DNA of 64,000 bases, from NCBI RefSeq assembly GCF_009755725.1, contig NZ_CP046619.1, positions 2,976,001 through 3,040,000 on the forward strand, read 5' to 3'. The DNA comes from Diaminobutyricimonas sp. LJ205. GTDB lineage: Bacteria; Actinomycetota; Actinomycetes; Actinomycetales; Microbacteriaceae. Shown in pieces: positions 25,763-33,572 of this stretch (position 1 is the stretch's first letter; every line of letters begins with the position of its first letter). A model generated the notes under the pieces. That model had not been told where the DNA came from. It did not search any database and saw only the letters and a program-made list of their open reading frames with translations. Both the position numbers and the translations under genes were made by a program.

Positions 25763-26563
25763 ATGGCGCACGAACAGTGGCTCGTCGATGGCCCCAAGGT
25801 CATCGACATTGAATCCATCAGCAAGCTCAAGGTCTCACTGGTCGCCGGCCAGGTCGACATCGTCGGCCACGACGAGCCAGGCACCCGGGTCGAGGTGCAC
25901 TCGGTCAGCGGCCGCGACCTCAAGGTCTCGATCGAGGGCGACACGCTCGAGATCGACCACCCGCAACTGAGCTGGGAGAACTTCCTCGACGCGTTCAAGG
26001 CGTACAGCGGTCGCGCCAGGGCCGAAGTCAGCATCATGGTGCCGCGCCACGTCGCCCTGAAGTTCGGTGTGGTCTCGGCCTCCGCCCTGATCAGCGGGCT
26101 GACCGCGGATGCCTCGATCAGCACGGTCTCGGGCGACGTCGTCGTCGACTCGGTCGCCGCCAACCTGAACCTGAACTCGGTGAGCGGCGAACTCGCCGTG
26201 CGCAACCACACCGGCAACATCGCGGTGCACACCGTCGCAGGCGACGTCACCGCGACCGGCCGGATCGACAAGTTCTCGAGCGACGGCGTGAGCGGGGACG
26301 TGTTCCTCGACGTGGCGGGCAACCCCGACGACATCCGCGTGAACACGGTGAGCGGCGCGGTGACCACCCGGCTGGAACCTGGTGTTCCCGCGCAGTACAA
26401 GATCAGCACCATCAGCGGCAAGCTGCAGCTCGACGACTCCTCAATCAGCGGCGTGCGCGGCAGCTACACCGGCAAGTACGGTTCACTCGACGGCAGCTGG
26501 CTGGAGTTCAAGGCCAACACGGTGTCGGGCAACGTGAGCGTGCTGCACGCGGTGAGCGTATGA
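25763..26563 (+). CDS. DUF4097-family beta-strand repeat protein
   Basis: 266 residues from the ATG at 25763 (CAGGAGA about 7 nt upstream); the longer in-frame start at 25667 would run through the operator. It consists of repeating short beta segments with a recurrent T/S-VSG motif (STVSGDV, NSVSGEL, DGVSGDV, NTVSGAV, STISGKL, NTVSGNV), predicted to form a single-stranded beta-helix as in DUF4097/LiaX-like adhesins. No signal peptide or TM segment was seen, so it is probably cytoplasmic or membrane-associated. It overlaps padR by 4 nt (ATGA). In Firmicutes related proteins join envelope-stress systems; that link is only suggestive here. Confidence 0.85.
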   Translation: MAHEQWLVDGPKVIDIESISKLKVSLVAGQVDIVGHDEPGTRVEVHSVSGRDLKVSIEGDTLEIDHPQLSWENFLDAFKAYSGRARAEVSIMVPRHVALKFGVVSASALISGLTADASISTVSGDVVVDSVAANLNLNSVSGELAVRNHTGNIAVHTVAGDVTATGRIDKFSSDGVSGDVFLDVAGNPDDIRVNTVSGAVTTRLEPGVPAQYKISTISGKLQLDDSSISGVRGSYTGKYGSLDGSWLEFKANTVSGNVSVLHAVSV

Positions 26564-27141
26564 CCCCGGTATTCGGGCACGGCCATCTGCGGCTGTACCT
26601 GCTCAGCCTGCTCGCCGAGCGACCGCAGCACGGGTACGAGCTGATCCAATCGCTCGAGGAGCGCTTCGGCGGCACGTACACGCCGAGCGCCGGCACGATC
26701 TACCCGCGCCTCGCCAAGCTCGAGGAGGAGGGCCTGGTCACCAAGAGCGCGGACGGCCGCAAGACCGTCTATGAGATCACGGATGCCGGACGCGCCGAGG
26801 TCACCGCCCGGGCCAGCGAGCTCGACGGCATCGAGAACGAACTGACCGATTCGGTGCGTCGGCTGGCCGACGAGGTGCGCTCGTCGGTTGGTGAGGCGAT
26901 GAAGTCGCTGCGTGCCGACTTGGCGTCGGCAGCCCGCGAGGCCCGCACGGCCAGTTCCGGTGCGGTGAAGACGACGCAGCTCGGTGCGCGTGAGCGCCTG
27001 CGTGACGCCGAGATCCTGCTGGCGGAGTTCCGGCACGAGGTGCGCTCGGAGTTGCGTCTTCGCGCGGCTAAGGGAGAACTGCCGGCCGAGACCGTCGAGT
27101 CCCTTCGCGCCCAGCTCGACGCCGTGCGCCGCTCGCTCTGA
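26560..27141 (+). CDS. PadR-family transcriptional regulator
   Basis: 193 residues, ATG overlapping the DUF4097 stop. The PadR winged helix lies at about 8-85: LRLYLLSLLAERPQHGYEL, GTYTPSAGTIYPRLAKLEEE, and the wing KTVYEITDAG. Residues about 90-190 form an extended Ala/Arg/Glu-rich helical region, longer than the usual PadR C-terminal helix, compatible with a coiled coil. Most likely represses its own operon through the GATATATC repeats at 25.7 kb. Confidence 0.92.
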   Translation: MTPVFGHGHLRLYLLSLLAERPQHGYELIQSLEERFGGTYTPSAGTIYPRLAKLEEEGLVTKSADGRKTVYEITDAGRAEVTARASELDGIENELTDSVRRLADEVRSSVGEAMKSLRADLASAAREARTASSGAVKTTQLGARERLRDAEILLAEFRHEVRSELRLRAAKGELPAETVESLRAQLDAVRRSL

Positions 27142-27145
27142 CCGG

Positions 27146-27784
27146 CTACCGGAAGGCGACCGGAACGTACAGGTCCTGTACCCGGTCGCCGGCGGCGGTG
27201 TGGTCGTTGCGGGTGAAGATGCCGCAGTCCTGCTCGCGGCAGTCGATGCCTTCGCCGACCGGCGCCGGCACTTCCAGGTATGCGGTGAACGTGCCCGACG
27301 CAGCGTCGTCGTAGGAGCGCGCGCCGAACAGTCGCCACGCCCAGTCGTCGTTGATCCAGTTGCTGGGCGCGAACTGCACGCTGCCCTCTTCGAAGCTTTC
27401 GCCTTCCTCGGTGGACGGCACGCCGCCGAGGCAAGGCCCGGGCTTGCCGCCCGGCTCCGGGATCACGCAGATCGCCACGTAGATGCCGCGCGACGCGTCA
27501 AAGCCGCTGCCGCTGACGACCAGCCGATCCCCCGCGGCGAGCGCCGAAGTATCGACCGGCCCGCCGGGTTCTGCCGACATCACCTCAATGCTGCGGTCGC
27601 GGCCGTCTTCGCCCTCACCGGTCGCGGCGGTCGGCCAGTCCTCGGTGAACGGCTGCTGCCCGGACGCCCCGGCGTTCTGGTGCGTGAGGATCGGCACGGC
27701 GATGACCGCAATCACGATCAGGAGGGCCGCAACAATGGCCCCGGCAACCAACCACGGCCAGCGACGCCGACGAGGCTGCTTCAT
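27146..27784 (-). CDS. Membrane-anchored extracytoplasmic protein (beta-sandwich-like)
   Basis: 212 residues: a basic N-terminus (MKQPRRRRWPW), one TM helix at about 11-33, an acidic linker, then an external domain at about 65-212. The segment DRLVVSGSGFDASRGIYVAIC and the later Cys pair (IDCREQDCGIF) recall the neocarzinostatin/immunoglobulin-like fold seen in several actinobacterial secreted proteins. The four Cys could form two disulfides. The function is not known to me. Leaderless: TAGACT ends 6 nt before the ATG. Confidence 0.7.
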   Translation of the reverse strand: MKQPRRRRWPWLVAGAIVAALLIVIAVIAVPILTHQNAGASGQQPFTEDWPTAATGEGEDGRDRSIEVMSAEPGGPVDTSALAAGDRLVVSGSGFDASRGIYVAICVIPEPGGKPGPCLGGVPSTEEGESFEEGSVQFAPSNWINDDWAWRLFGARSYDDAASGTFTAYLEVPAPVGEGIDCREQDCGIFTRNDHTAAGDRVQDLYVPVAFR

Positions 27785-27790
27785 ATCTCA

Positions 27791-27811
27791 AGTCTAAGAG
27801 CCCACTAGAGT
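27791..27811. promoter_or_regulatory. Back-to-back -10 boxes of two leaderless genes
   Basis: TAGACT on the minus strand (27796-27791) is 6 nt from the ATG at 27784. TAGAGT on the plus strand (27806-27811) is 8 nt from the GTG at 27820. The start codons are only 35 nt apart, so the two promoters overlap. Confidence 0.5.
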
Positions 27812-27819
27812 CGGGTTCC

Positions 27820-28203
27820 GTGCCGCTGACCCTGCTTGCCGTCTTCCTCGGCGGCACCGCGGGCACCGGCCTCCGGTTCGGCGTCGACATCCTGCTCCCC
27901 GCCACCAGCGGATTTTCCGTTGCCACCCTCGCCATCAACCTGCTGGGTTCATTCGCGCTCGGAGTTCTCGTCGGCCGGGTCTGGCCGGTGGTGCCGCACT
28001 GGCTGCGCGCGGCCCTCGGCCCCGGCTTTCTCGGCGGCTTCACCACGTTCTCGGCGGTGACGCTCGCGGCGATCACACTGCCGCCGCCCATCGCGGTTGC
28101 CTATCTGGCGGCTTCCTTCCTCGGCGGGTTCGCTGCCGCACTGGCCGGACTGCGCCTCGGCCATGCCCGCCGCAGTGCCGACGAGATCGGACCCGAGCAG
28201 TGA
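27820..28203 (+). CDS. crcB: Fluoride channel subunit CrcB/Fluc (first of pair)
   Basis: 127 residues, four TM helices. Fluc signatures: GGTAGTGLRFG, the pore Asn in LAINLLGSFALG, and FLGGFTTFSAVTL with the Phe/Thr-Thr-Phe-Ser motif. Fluc channels are antiparallel dimers that expel fluoride; paired genes usually form heterodimers. Its stop overlaps the start of the second crcB. No fluoride (crcB-motif) riboswitch was seen upstream, and the transcript appears leaderless. Confidence 0.93.
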   Translation: MPLTLLAVFLGGTAGTGLRFGVDILLPATSGFSVATLAINLLGSFALGVLVGRVWPVVPHWLRAALGPGFLGGFTTFSAVTLAAITLPPPIAVAYLAASFLGGFAAALAGLRLGHARRSADEIGPEQ

Positions 28204-28553
28204 TCGCTCTTGCCGTCATGGTCGCGGGCGGCATCGGGGCGGTGCTGCGCTACCTGGCCACGCTGCTGCTTCCGCTGCCGTGGGGCGTGTTCGCCGTGAA
28301 TGTGGCCGGCTCTGCGAGCGCCGGCGCGGTGCTGGCATTGTCGGATGTCGCGGCCTGGGACGCCGGCATTCAGCAGATCCTCCTCACCGGCTTCTGCGGA
28401 GGCCTGACCACTTTCAGCACCTTCGCTGTGGAGACCGTCGAGCTGGCCCGCGACGGCCGCTGGCGAACGGCCGTCGGCAGCGCCGCAGCCCATCTGATCG
28501 TCGGCGTGGCGGCGGCCGCCGCGGGGTGGTCCCTGATCGTTACTTTCACCTGA
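28200..28553 (+). CDS. crcB: Fluoride channel subunit CrcB/Fluc (second of pair)
   Basis: 117 residues from a GTG overlapping the preceding TGA by 4 nt. Four TM helices with GGIGAVLRYL, FAVNVAGSASAG (pore Asn) and GFCGGLTTFSTFAVETVEL. Expected heterodimer partner of the 27.8 kb protein. Confidence 0.93.
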   Translation: MIALAVMVAGGIGAVLRYLATLLLPLPWGVFAVNVAGSASAGAVLALSDVAAWDAGIQQILLTGFCGGLTTFSTFAVETVELARDGRWRTAVGSAAAHLIVGVAAAAAGWSLIVTFT

Positions 28554-28563
28554 TCAGAGGCCA

Positions 28564-28591
28564 TTGACAACCGCCGCAAACGGCGTAACGT
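28564..28591 (+). promoter_or_regulatory. Promoter of the KimA/APC transporter gene
   Basis: TTGACA (28564-28569), 16-nt spacer, TAACGT (28586-28591), then 8 nt to the GTG at 28600. The TTG of the -35 box is in frame and can be mistaken for a start codon. Confidence 0.65.
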
Positions 28592-28599
28592 CGCCGCTC

Positions 28600-30621
28600 G
28601 TGACATCTGAGAGCCGCTCTCCGAAGCGGTGGATCATCGGCGACCCGCTGCCATCACATCACCTGGACGCGCAACTGCTGCCGAAGCACCTGGCGCTGCC
28701 GATCTTCGCCAGCGACCCGCTCTCGTCGGTCGCCTACGCCCCGCAGGAACTGCTGCTGATCCTCAGTCTCGGCGGGGTGGCCTTCCTCGCATTCGCGCCC
28801 TGGGTCGCCCTCGCCGTGATCGTTCTGCTCGCCACGATCGTCGTGAGCTACCGGAGGCTGATCAAGGCGTACCCGGGTGGCGGCGGCGACTACGAGGTCG
28901 CCTACAAGAACCTGGGTGAGAAGCCGGCGCTGGTCGTGGCATCCGCGTTGCTCGTGGATTACATCCTCACGGTCGCCGTCAGCGTCGCGAGCGGCGTCGA
29001 CAACATCATCTCCGCGCTGCCGGTGCTGCACGACGCCCGCATCGAGCTGGCGGTCGGCTTCGTCATCCTGCTCGCCGCCATGAATCTCCGGGGCGTGCGC
29101 GAGTCCGGCCGCGCCTTCGCGTTGCCGACCTACGTGTTCATCGGCAGCCTGGGCCTGCTGGTAGTCACCGGCCTGGTCCGCACCGTCATGGGGGATTCGC
29201 CCGTTGCCGAATCGGCGCAGTTCGCCGTGCAGGCTGAGGAGCTCACCCAGGCGGCCGCCATCCTCCTGCTGTTGCGCGCATTTGCCAGCGGATGCTCCGC
29301 CCTGACCGGTGTGGAAGCGATCTCGAACGGGGTTCCGGCCTTCCGGCGACCGAAGATCAGGAATGCCCAGCAGACCCTCGTGCTGATGGGCGGCATCGCG
29401 ATCACCCTGTTCGCCGGTGTCACCGCGCTCGCCCTGATCAGCGGGGTGCACTACGTCGAGAATGCCTGCCATCTGATCAGCTGGGGCGACTGCGCCACGC
29501 ATCCGCAACGCAGCGTCATCGCGCAACTGGCCGCCGCGGTGTTCGGCGACAACAGCGCGCTGTTCTTCCTGGTCCAGGCTGCCACCGCTGCGGTGCTGCT
29601 GCTCGCCGCGAATACCGCGTTCAACGGTTTCCCGCTGCTCAGCTCGGTGCTCGCACGTGACCTTTATGCGCCGAAAGCCCTGCAAACCCGAGGCGACCGA
29701 CTGGTGTTGTCGAACGGGGTGGTGGTGCTCGCGCTCGCGGCGATCCTGCTGCTGCTGGTGTACCGGGCGAACCTCACCCAGCTCATCCAGCTCTACATCA
29801 TCGGCGTCTTCGTGAGCTTCACGCTCGGGCAGTCCGGAATGGTGCGGCACTGGATCCGGATGCTGCGAGCCCCACGCCGGCGCAAGGAGGCGGTCAGCGG
29901 CCTGATCATCAACGGTTTCGGTGCCGCGATGACCGCGTCGGTGCTGGTCATCGTCACGATCACCAAGTTCACCCACGGTGCCTGGCTGGTCTTCGTGATC
30001 ATGCCGGCGCTGTTCGCGCTGATGCTCGGCACGAACCGCTACTACCGCAAGGTCGAGCAGCAGATCACCGTCGATGACAGCACCGTCTATGGTTCCCAGG
30101 GCGACCACGCCATCGTCCTGGTCGGCCGGATGCAGCAGCCCACGCTGAAAGCGCTGGACTACGCGATCGCCGCCCGCCACGACAGCCTCGAGGCGGTGCA
30201 CATCGCGATCGACGATGACGCCGCCGCTGAGCTGGAGCGGGCATGGGAGCGGCAGCACATCGAGGTGCCGCTGCGGATCGTGGCATCCCCGTACCGCGAC
30301 ATCAGCCAGCCGCTGATCGACTACATCCGCCGGCACCGGGAGGAGCACGGCTCGGAAGTGGTGACCGTGTACCTGCCGCAGTACATCGTCGGGCATTGGT
30401 GGGAGAACCTGCTGCACAACCACAAGGCCCGGCGCATCCGGCAGAAGCTGATGCTGTTCCCCGGCGTCACGGTGGCCCTGGTGCCGTGGCTGCTGGACTC
30501 GTCGAAGGCGCTGTTCCAGCGGCAACCGCGCCCGATGCCGGGGCAGGACCGCCGCGGCGAGCCGCGCCGGCCGGTGGTGCGCAAACAGTTGGCGCCGGCT
30601 AAACGGCGTCGCCGGTCCTAG
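28600..30621 (+). CDS. APC/KUP-superfamily permease, KimA-like (probable potassium importer)
   Basis: 673 residues from the GTG at 28600. About twelve TM helices; the first contains FASDPLSSVAYAPQELLL, matching the LS-SD-LSSVAY segment of Bacillus KimA (YdaO). YPGGGGDYEVAYKNLG is the next conserved loop. The C-terminal about 200 residues form a cytoplasmic domain resembling USP/KUP regulatory regions (HAIVLVGRMQQPTLKALDYA). Likely K+/H+ symport, with amino-acid transport as the alternative. It ends in a basic tail (RKQLAPAKRRRRS). In Firmicutes KimA is under a c-di-AMP riboswitch; here the transcript seems leaderless, so no riboswitch can be present. Confidence 0.85.
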   Translation: MTSESRSPKRWIIGDPLPSHHLDAQLLPKHLALPIFASDPLSSVAYAPQELLLILSLGGVAFLAFAPWVALAVIVLLATIVVSYRRLIKAYPGGGGDYEVAYKNLGEKPALVVASALLVDYILTVAVSVASGVDNIISALPVLHDARIELAVGFVILLAAMNLRGVRESGRAFALPTYVFIGSLGLLVVTGLVRTVMGDSPVAESAQFAVQAEELTQAAAILLLLRAFASGCSALTGVEAISNGVPAFRRPKIRNAQQTLVLMGGIAITLFAGVTALALISGVHYVENACHLISWGDCATHPQRSVIAQLAAAVFGDNSALFFLVQAATAAVLLLAANTAFNGFPLLSSVLARDLYAPKALQTRGDRLVLSNGVVVLALAAILLLLVYRANLTQLIQLYIIGVFVSFTLGQSGMVRHWIRMLRAPRRRKEAVSGLIINGFGAAMTASVLVIVTITKFTHGAWLVFVIMPALFALMLGTNRYYRKVEQQITVDDSTVYGSQGDHAIVLVGRMQQPTLKALDYAIAARHDSLEAVHIAIDDDAAAELERAWERQHIEVPLRIVASPYRDISQPLIDYIRRHREEHGSEVVTVYLPQYIVGHWWENLLHNHKARRIRQKLMLFPGVTVALVPWLLDSSKALFQRQPRPMPGQDRRGEPRRPVVRKQLAPAKRRRRS

Positions 30622-30815
30622 GGCTGGTGACCCTCGGCGTCGCGTCGTTCGATCTCGGCAGCGCGCCGCTCGATTTCGAAGCGCATGCGCTCCTCGCGGA
30701 GCCGCTTTCGTGCCGGCGGCAGCACGACGGTGGCGACGATCACGCCGAGCACCAGCACGAGGACGCCGAACACGATCGGCACGAAGACCAGCAGCGCGGT
30801 GCCGAGATCAGTCAC
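30618..30815 (-). CDS. Small single-TM membrane protein
   Basis: 65 residues from a GTG that overlaps the stop of the flavin monooxygenase by 4 nt (GTGA). One TM helix (LVFVPIVFGVLVLVLGVIVATVV), then a strongly charged Arg/Glu helix (RKRLREERMRFEIERRAAEI). The function is unknown. The overlap implies co-translation with the monooxygenase. Its end overlaps the stop of the KimA-like gene on the other strand. Confidence 0.6.
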   Translation of the reverse strand: MTDLGTALLVFVPIVFGVLVLVLGVIVATVVLPPARKRLREERMRFEIERRAAEIERRDAEGHQP

Positions 30816-31912
30816 GAGGACAACCTCGACAGGGTGGCGACGACCTGGCGGGCGATCGCCCGGCCGGCACGGTTCGCGCCGATGGTCGACGCGGTCGGTC
30901 CGTAGCCGGCGAAGAAGATGCGCGGATCCTTCCACGAGGTGTGCTTGCCGACGGTGATGCCGCCGGCCTTCTCCCGCAGCCGCAGCGGCGCCAGGTGGCG
31001 CAACTCGGGACGGAAGCCGGTCGCCCAGATGATGACGTCCGCGGGGGTGAAGGAGTTGTCGGCGAAGCGCACGCCGTCCGGTTCGATGTGGGTGAACATC
31101 GGATGCTGCGTCAGCAAGCCGCGGTCGATGGCCGCCTGGATGCGACGGGTCCGAGCGACCCCGGTGCCGCTGACGATGCTCGGCAGCGCCCGGCCCTCAC
31201 GGGCTGCTTCGTCCTGCATCGCCTCGGCCGCGCGACCGCCCTCGATCGGCAGTTCCTGCTCGTGCAGCCACTCCACCGGGCGGCGGCTGACCCAGGTCAC
31301 CGAGGCGGCGACATCCTCGAGTTCCATCAGGAAGCCGATCGCGCTGGTACCGCCGCCGACGATGACGACGTTCTGGCCGGCGAAGTCGCCTGCGCCGGAG
31401 TAGTCAGAGGTGTGCAACTGGCGGCCGCCGAAACCGTTCAGTCCGGGGTACCAGGGAATGAACGGCGACCCCCAGGTGCCGGTGGCGTTCACGACCACCC
31501 GGGTGATCAGTCGCTGCTTCCCAGCCGGCGCGGTGAAGTCGACGGCCAGCTCGACTCCATCGTTCTCGACCCGGGTCACGCTCGCGGGCCGGATCACCGG
31601 CAACTCGAAGTGCTGCTCGTATCGCGCGTAGTAGTCGGCGACGACGTCTTTCGCTGGCAGCGTACGGTCGGCGGTTTCAAAACTCACGCCGAGGTCAGCC
31701 ATCCCGGGCAGGTCGTGCACCTTATGCGCGGAACCGAGCCGAAGCGAGTCCCAGCGGAACTGCCAGGCACCACCGGTGGCGGGTCCGCGATCAAGCATCA
31801 GAAAGTCGGTACCGGGCTCAAGGCCGAGCCTGCGCAGGTAGTACCCGACCGCCAGACCCGCCTGACCGGCACCGATTACGATAACCTCAGTGTCGTAGCG
31901 GGCAGACTTCAC
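30812..31912 (-). CDS. Flavin-containing monooxygenase-like (CzcO) oxidoreductase
   Basis: 366 residues from the GTG at 31912. FAD motif VIVIGAGQAGLAVGYYL at residues 10-26 and NADPH motif VVIVGGGTSAIGFL at about 185. The ATG motif IIWATGFRPEL is near the C-terminus. The Trp-rich GGAWQFRWDSLRL segment is typical of CzcO/YhiN-like FMOs. Probably oxygenates or reduces a small substrate; unspecified. An in-frame ATG at 31969 is rejected since TAACGT (31925-31920) sits 7 nt before 31912. Followed by an overlapping small membrane protein. Confidence 0.87.
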   Translation of the reverse strand: MKSARYDTEVIVIGAGQAGLAVGYYLRRLGLEPGTDFLMLDRGPATGGAWQFRWDSLRLGSAHKVHDLPGMADLGVSFETADRTLPAKDVVADYYARYEQHFELPVIRPASVTRVENDGVELAVDFTAPAGKQRLITRVVVNATGTWGSPFIPWYPGLNGFGGRQLHTSDYSGAGDFAGQNVVIVGGGTSAIGFLMELEDVAASVTWVSRRPVEWLHEQELPIEGGRAAEAMQDEAAREGRALPSIVSGTGVARTRRIQAAIDRGLLTQHPMFTHIEPDGVRFADNSFTPADVIIWATGFRPELRHLAPLRLREKAGGITVGKHTSWKDPRIFFAGYGPTASTIGANRAGRAIARQVVATLSRLSS

Positions 31913-31919
31913 CCGGACA

Positions 31920-31925
31920 ACGTTA
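31920..31925 (-). promoter_or_regulatory. -10 box of the flavin monooxygenase gene
   Basis: Minus-strand TAACGT, 7 nt before the GTG at 31912. Confidence 0.5.
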
Positions 31926-31982
31926 CCTTCGCGCGGTTGCCTCACGCCGCAGCTTCGGAGCGCCCGCATGGTAAACTCTTCG

Positions 31983-31994
31983 CTAGATTTCTAG
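31983..31994 (+). promoter_or_regulatory. Probable DUF3073 promoter region
   Basis: The short palindrome CTAGATTTCTAG includes a TAGATT -10 (31984-31989). The gene has a normal leader with AAGGGGG before the ATG at 32031. Confidence 0.4.
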
Positions 31995-32030
31995 TCCCTG
32001 TTCGCCGTTTGATTCATAAGGGGGTCACGC

Positions 32031-32228
32031 ATGGGGCGCGGCCGTCAGAAGGCAAAGCACACCAAGGTTGCCCGGGAGCTGAAGTACTTCAGCCCGGACA
32101 CGAACTATGGTGCCCTCGAGAAGGAGCTAGCCGGCAATCCGCGTCTTGAGGAGGACCTCGAGAAGTGGCCGGAATACACCGCATACGAAGACAAGTACGG
32201 CGACGAGGACGAGTCCAACATCGCCTGA
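32031..32228 (+). CDS. DUF3073 protein
   Basis: 65 residues. Begins MGRGRQKAKHTKVARELKYF, the signature of the actinobacterial DUF3073 family, and ends in an acidic tail (YGDEDESNIA). No enzymatic motif; the basic N-terminus plus acidic C-terminus could suit RNA or protein binding. The strong RBS AAGGGGG suggests high expression. Family members are regularly found beside purM, as here. Two hairpins follow. Confidence 0.92.
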   Translation: MGRGRQKAKHTKVARELKYFSPDTNYGALEKELAGNPRLEEDLEKWPEYTAYEDKYGDEDESNIA

Positions 32229-32244
32229 CCTGTCGTTCGAATGC

Positions 32245-32275
32245 GAGCGCCGGTGAAGCCGGCGCTCTAGTTCTC
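32245..32275 (+). terminator. Hairpin terminator after DUF3073
   Basis: GAGCGCCGG (32245-32253) pairs with CCGGCGCTC (32259-32267), followed by a T-rich stretch. Confidence 0.75.
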
Positions 32276-32291
32276 TTCGGTGGGTGAGTTC

Positions 32292-32326
32292 ACGCCGCTC
32301 AATCGTGTTGATTGAGCGGCGTTACT
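32292..32326. terminator. Bidirectional hairpin between DUF3073 and purM
   Basis: Perfect 13-bp stem ACGCCGCTCAATC (32292-32304) with its complement at 32310-32322 and a 5-nt loop. T-rich on the plus side; positioned to end purM transcripts as well. Confidence 0.8.
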
Positions 32327-32339
32327 TCGTGCCTCCGCG

Positions 32340-33446
32340 TCAGTTCGCGTAGGCCGAGACCAGGCGAACCGCTCCGCCGTCCACGCCCTTGGCGCCCTGC
32401 TCGAATCCGGCGAGCTCGCGCTCTTCGGTGCTCACCGTGCCGGCGACCCAGGCCGGGATGCCGCGGGCTTCCGACGCGCGGATGACCGAGGCGGCGGCAT
32501 CCTGCGCCACAACCGCGAACATGCCGATGCCGAGGTTCCAGGTGCCCTCAGTGTCGTTCAGCTGCAGCCCGCCCCAGTCCGCGAGCACGCGGAACACCGG
32601 CAGCGGCGACCAGGTGGAGCGGTCGATCTCCGCCCAGGAGCCGACCGGCAGCACGCGCGCAAGGTTGGCGGCGATGCCGCCGCCGGTGACGTGGCTGAGC
32701 GCGTGGATCGCGCCGGGCTGCTCATCCAGGATGCCGAGCAGCGGCGACGTGTAAAGGCGGGTCGGTTCGAGCAGCACCTCGCCGATTGCGCCACCGAGGT
32801 CGTCGGAGTGGTCGCTGTAACCCAGGTCGCGGCTGGCGAGGATGTGCCGCACCAGCGAGTATCCGTTGGAGTGCAGTCCGCTCGCGGCGAGGGCGACGAT
32901 CACGTCGCCGTGCTGCACGCGATCCGGGCCCAGCATGGCGTCAGCTTCGACCACGCCGACAGCGGCTCCCGCGACGTCGTAATCGTCCGGGCCGAGCAGG
33001 CCGGGGTGCTCGGCGGTCTCACCGCCGACCAGTGAGGTGCCGGTCGCCTCGCAGGCTTCGGCGATGCCGCGCACGATCGTGGCGATCCGCTCGGGGACAA
33101 CTTTGCCGCAGGCGATGTAGTCGGTCATGAACAGCGGCTTCGCGCCCACCACGACGATGTCGTCGACGACCATGCCGACGAGATCCTGACCGATCGTGTC
33201 GTGCTTGTCGAGCGACTGGGCGATCGCAACCTTGGTGCCGACGCCGTCGGTCGAAGTGGCGAGCAACGGGCGACGGTACGAGGTGAGGAAGCCGACGTCG
33301 TAGAGGCCGGCGAAGCCGCCGACCCCGCCGAGCACGTTCGCGGTGTGGGTCTTCGCCACCGCGGCTTTCATCAATTCGACGGCGAGGTCACCTGCCGCGG
33401 TATCGACTCCGGCCTGTTGGTACGCGTTGGCGGTGTTGTCGGTCAC
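32340..33446 (-). CDS. purM: Phosphoribosylformylglycinamidine cyclo-ligase (AIR synthetase)
   Basis: 368 residues, GTG start. Converts FGAM + ATP to AIR in purine synthesis. Motifs: LLATSTDGVGTKVAIAQ (ATP/substrate loop), GMVVDDIVVVGAKPLFMTDY, LVGGETAEHPG and HVTGGGIAANLARVLP. The -10 TACGCT (33458-33453) lies 6 nt before the start, so leaderless. Divergent from purF. Confidence 0.97.
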   Translation of the reverse strand: MTDNTANAYQQAGVDTAAGDLAVELMKAAVAKTHTANVLGGVGGFAGLYDVGFLTSYRRPLLATSTDGVGTKVAIAQSLDKHDTIGQDLVGMVVDDIVVVGAKPLFMTDYIACGKVVPERIATIVRGIAEACEATGTSLVGGETAEHPGLLGPDDYDVAGAAVGVVEADAMLGPDRVQHGDVIVALAASGLHSNGYSLVRHILASRDLGYSDHSDDLGGAIGEVLLEPTRLYTSPLLGILDEQPGAIHALSHVTGGGIAANLARVLPVGSWAEIDRSTWSPLPVFRVLADWGGLQLNDTEGTWNLGIGMFAVVAQDAAASVIRASEARGIPAWVAGTVSTEERELAGFEQGAKGVDGGAVRLVSAYAN

Positions 33447-33452
33447 CCATTA

Positions 33453-33458
33453 AGCGTA
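33453..33458 (-). promoter_or_regulatory. -10 box of purM
   Basis: Minus-strand TACGCT, 6 nt before the GTG at 33446. Confidence 0.5.
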
Positions 33459-33572
33459 CCGGGGGGCAAGCTCCCCAAACGGCATCCGAAATGCCACCCA
33501 GCGAGGTGTGCGAGACTTTATTGGCGCCGGATCCCGGGCGCTCTGCCCTATCTTCTGGAGCCTGCCTAAAGC

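Noticed and set aside
27785-27819. Fluoride riboswitch before crcB
   Set aside because: Only 35 nt of intergenic sequence with no pseudoknot motif; the transcript appears leaderless.
28564-28599. TTG start for the APC/KimA gene
   Set aside because: TTGACA is a -35 box with a correctly spaced TAACGT; the GTG at 28600 is the better start.
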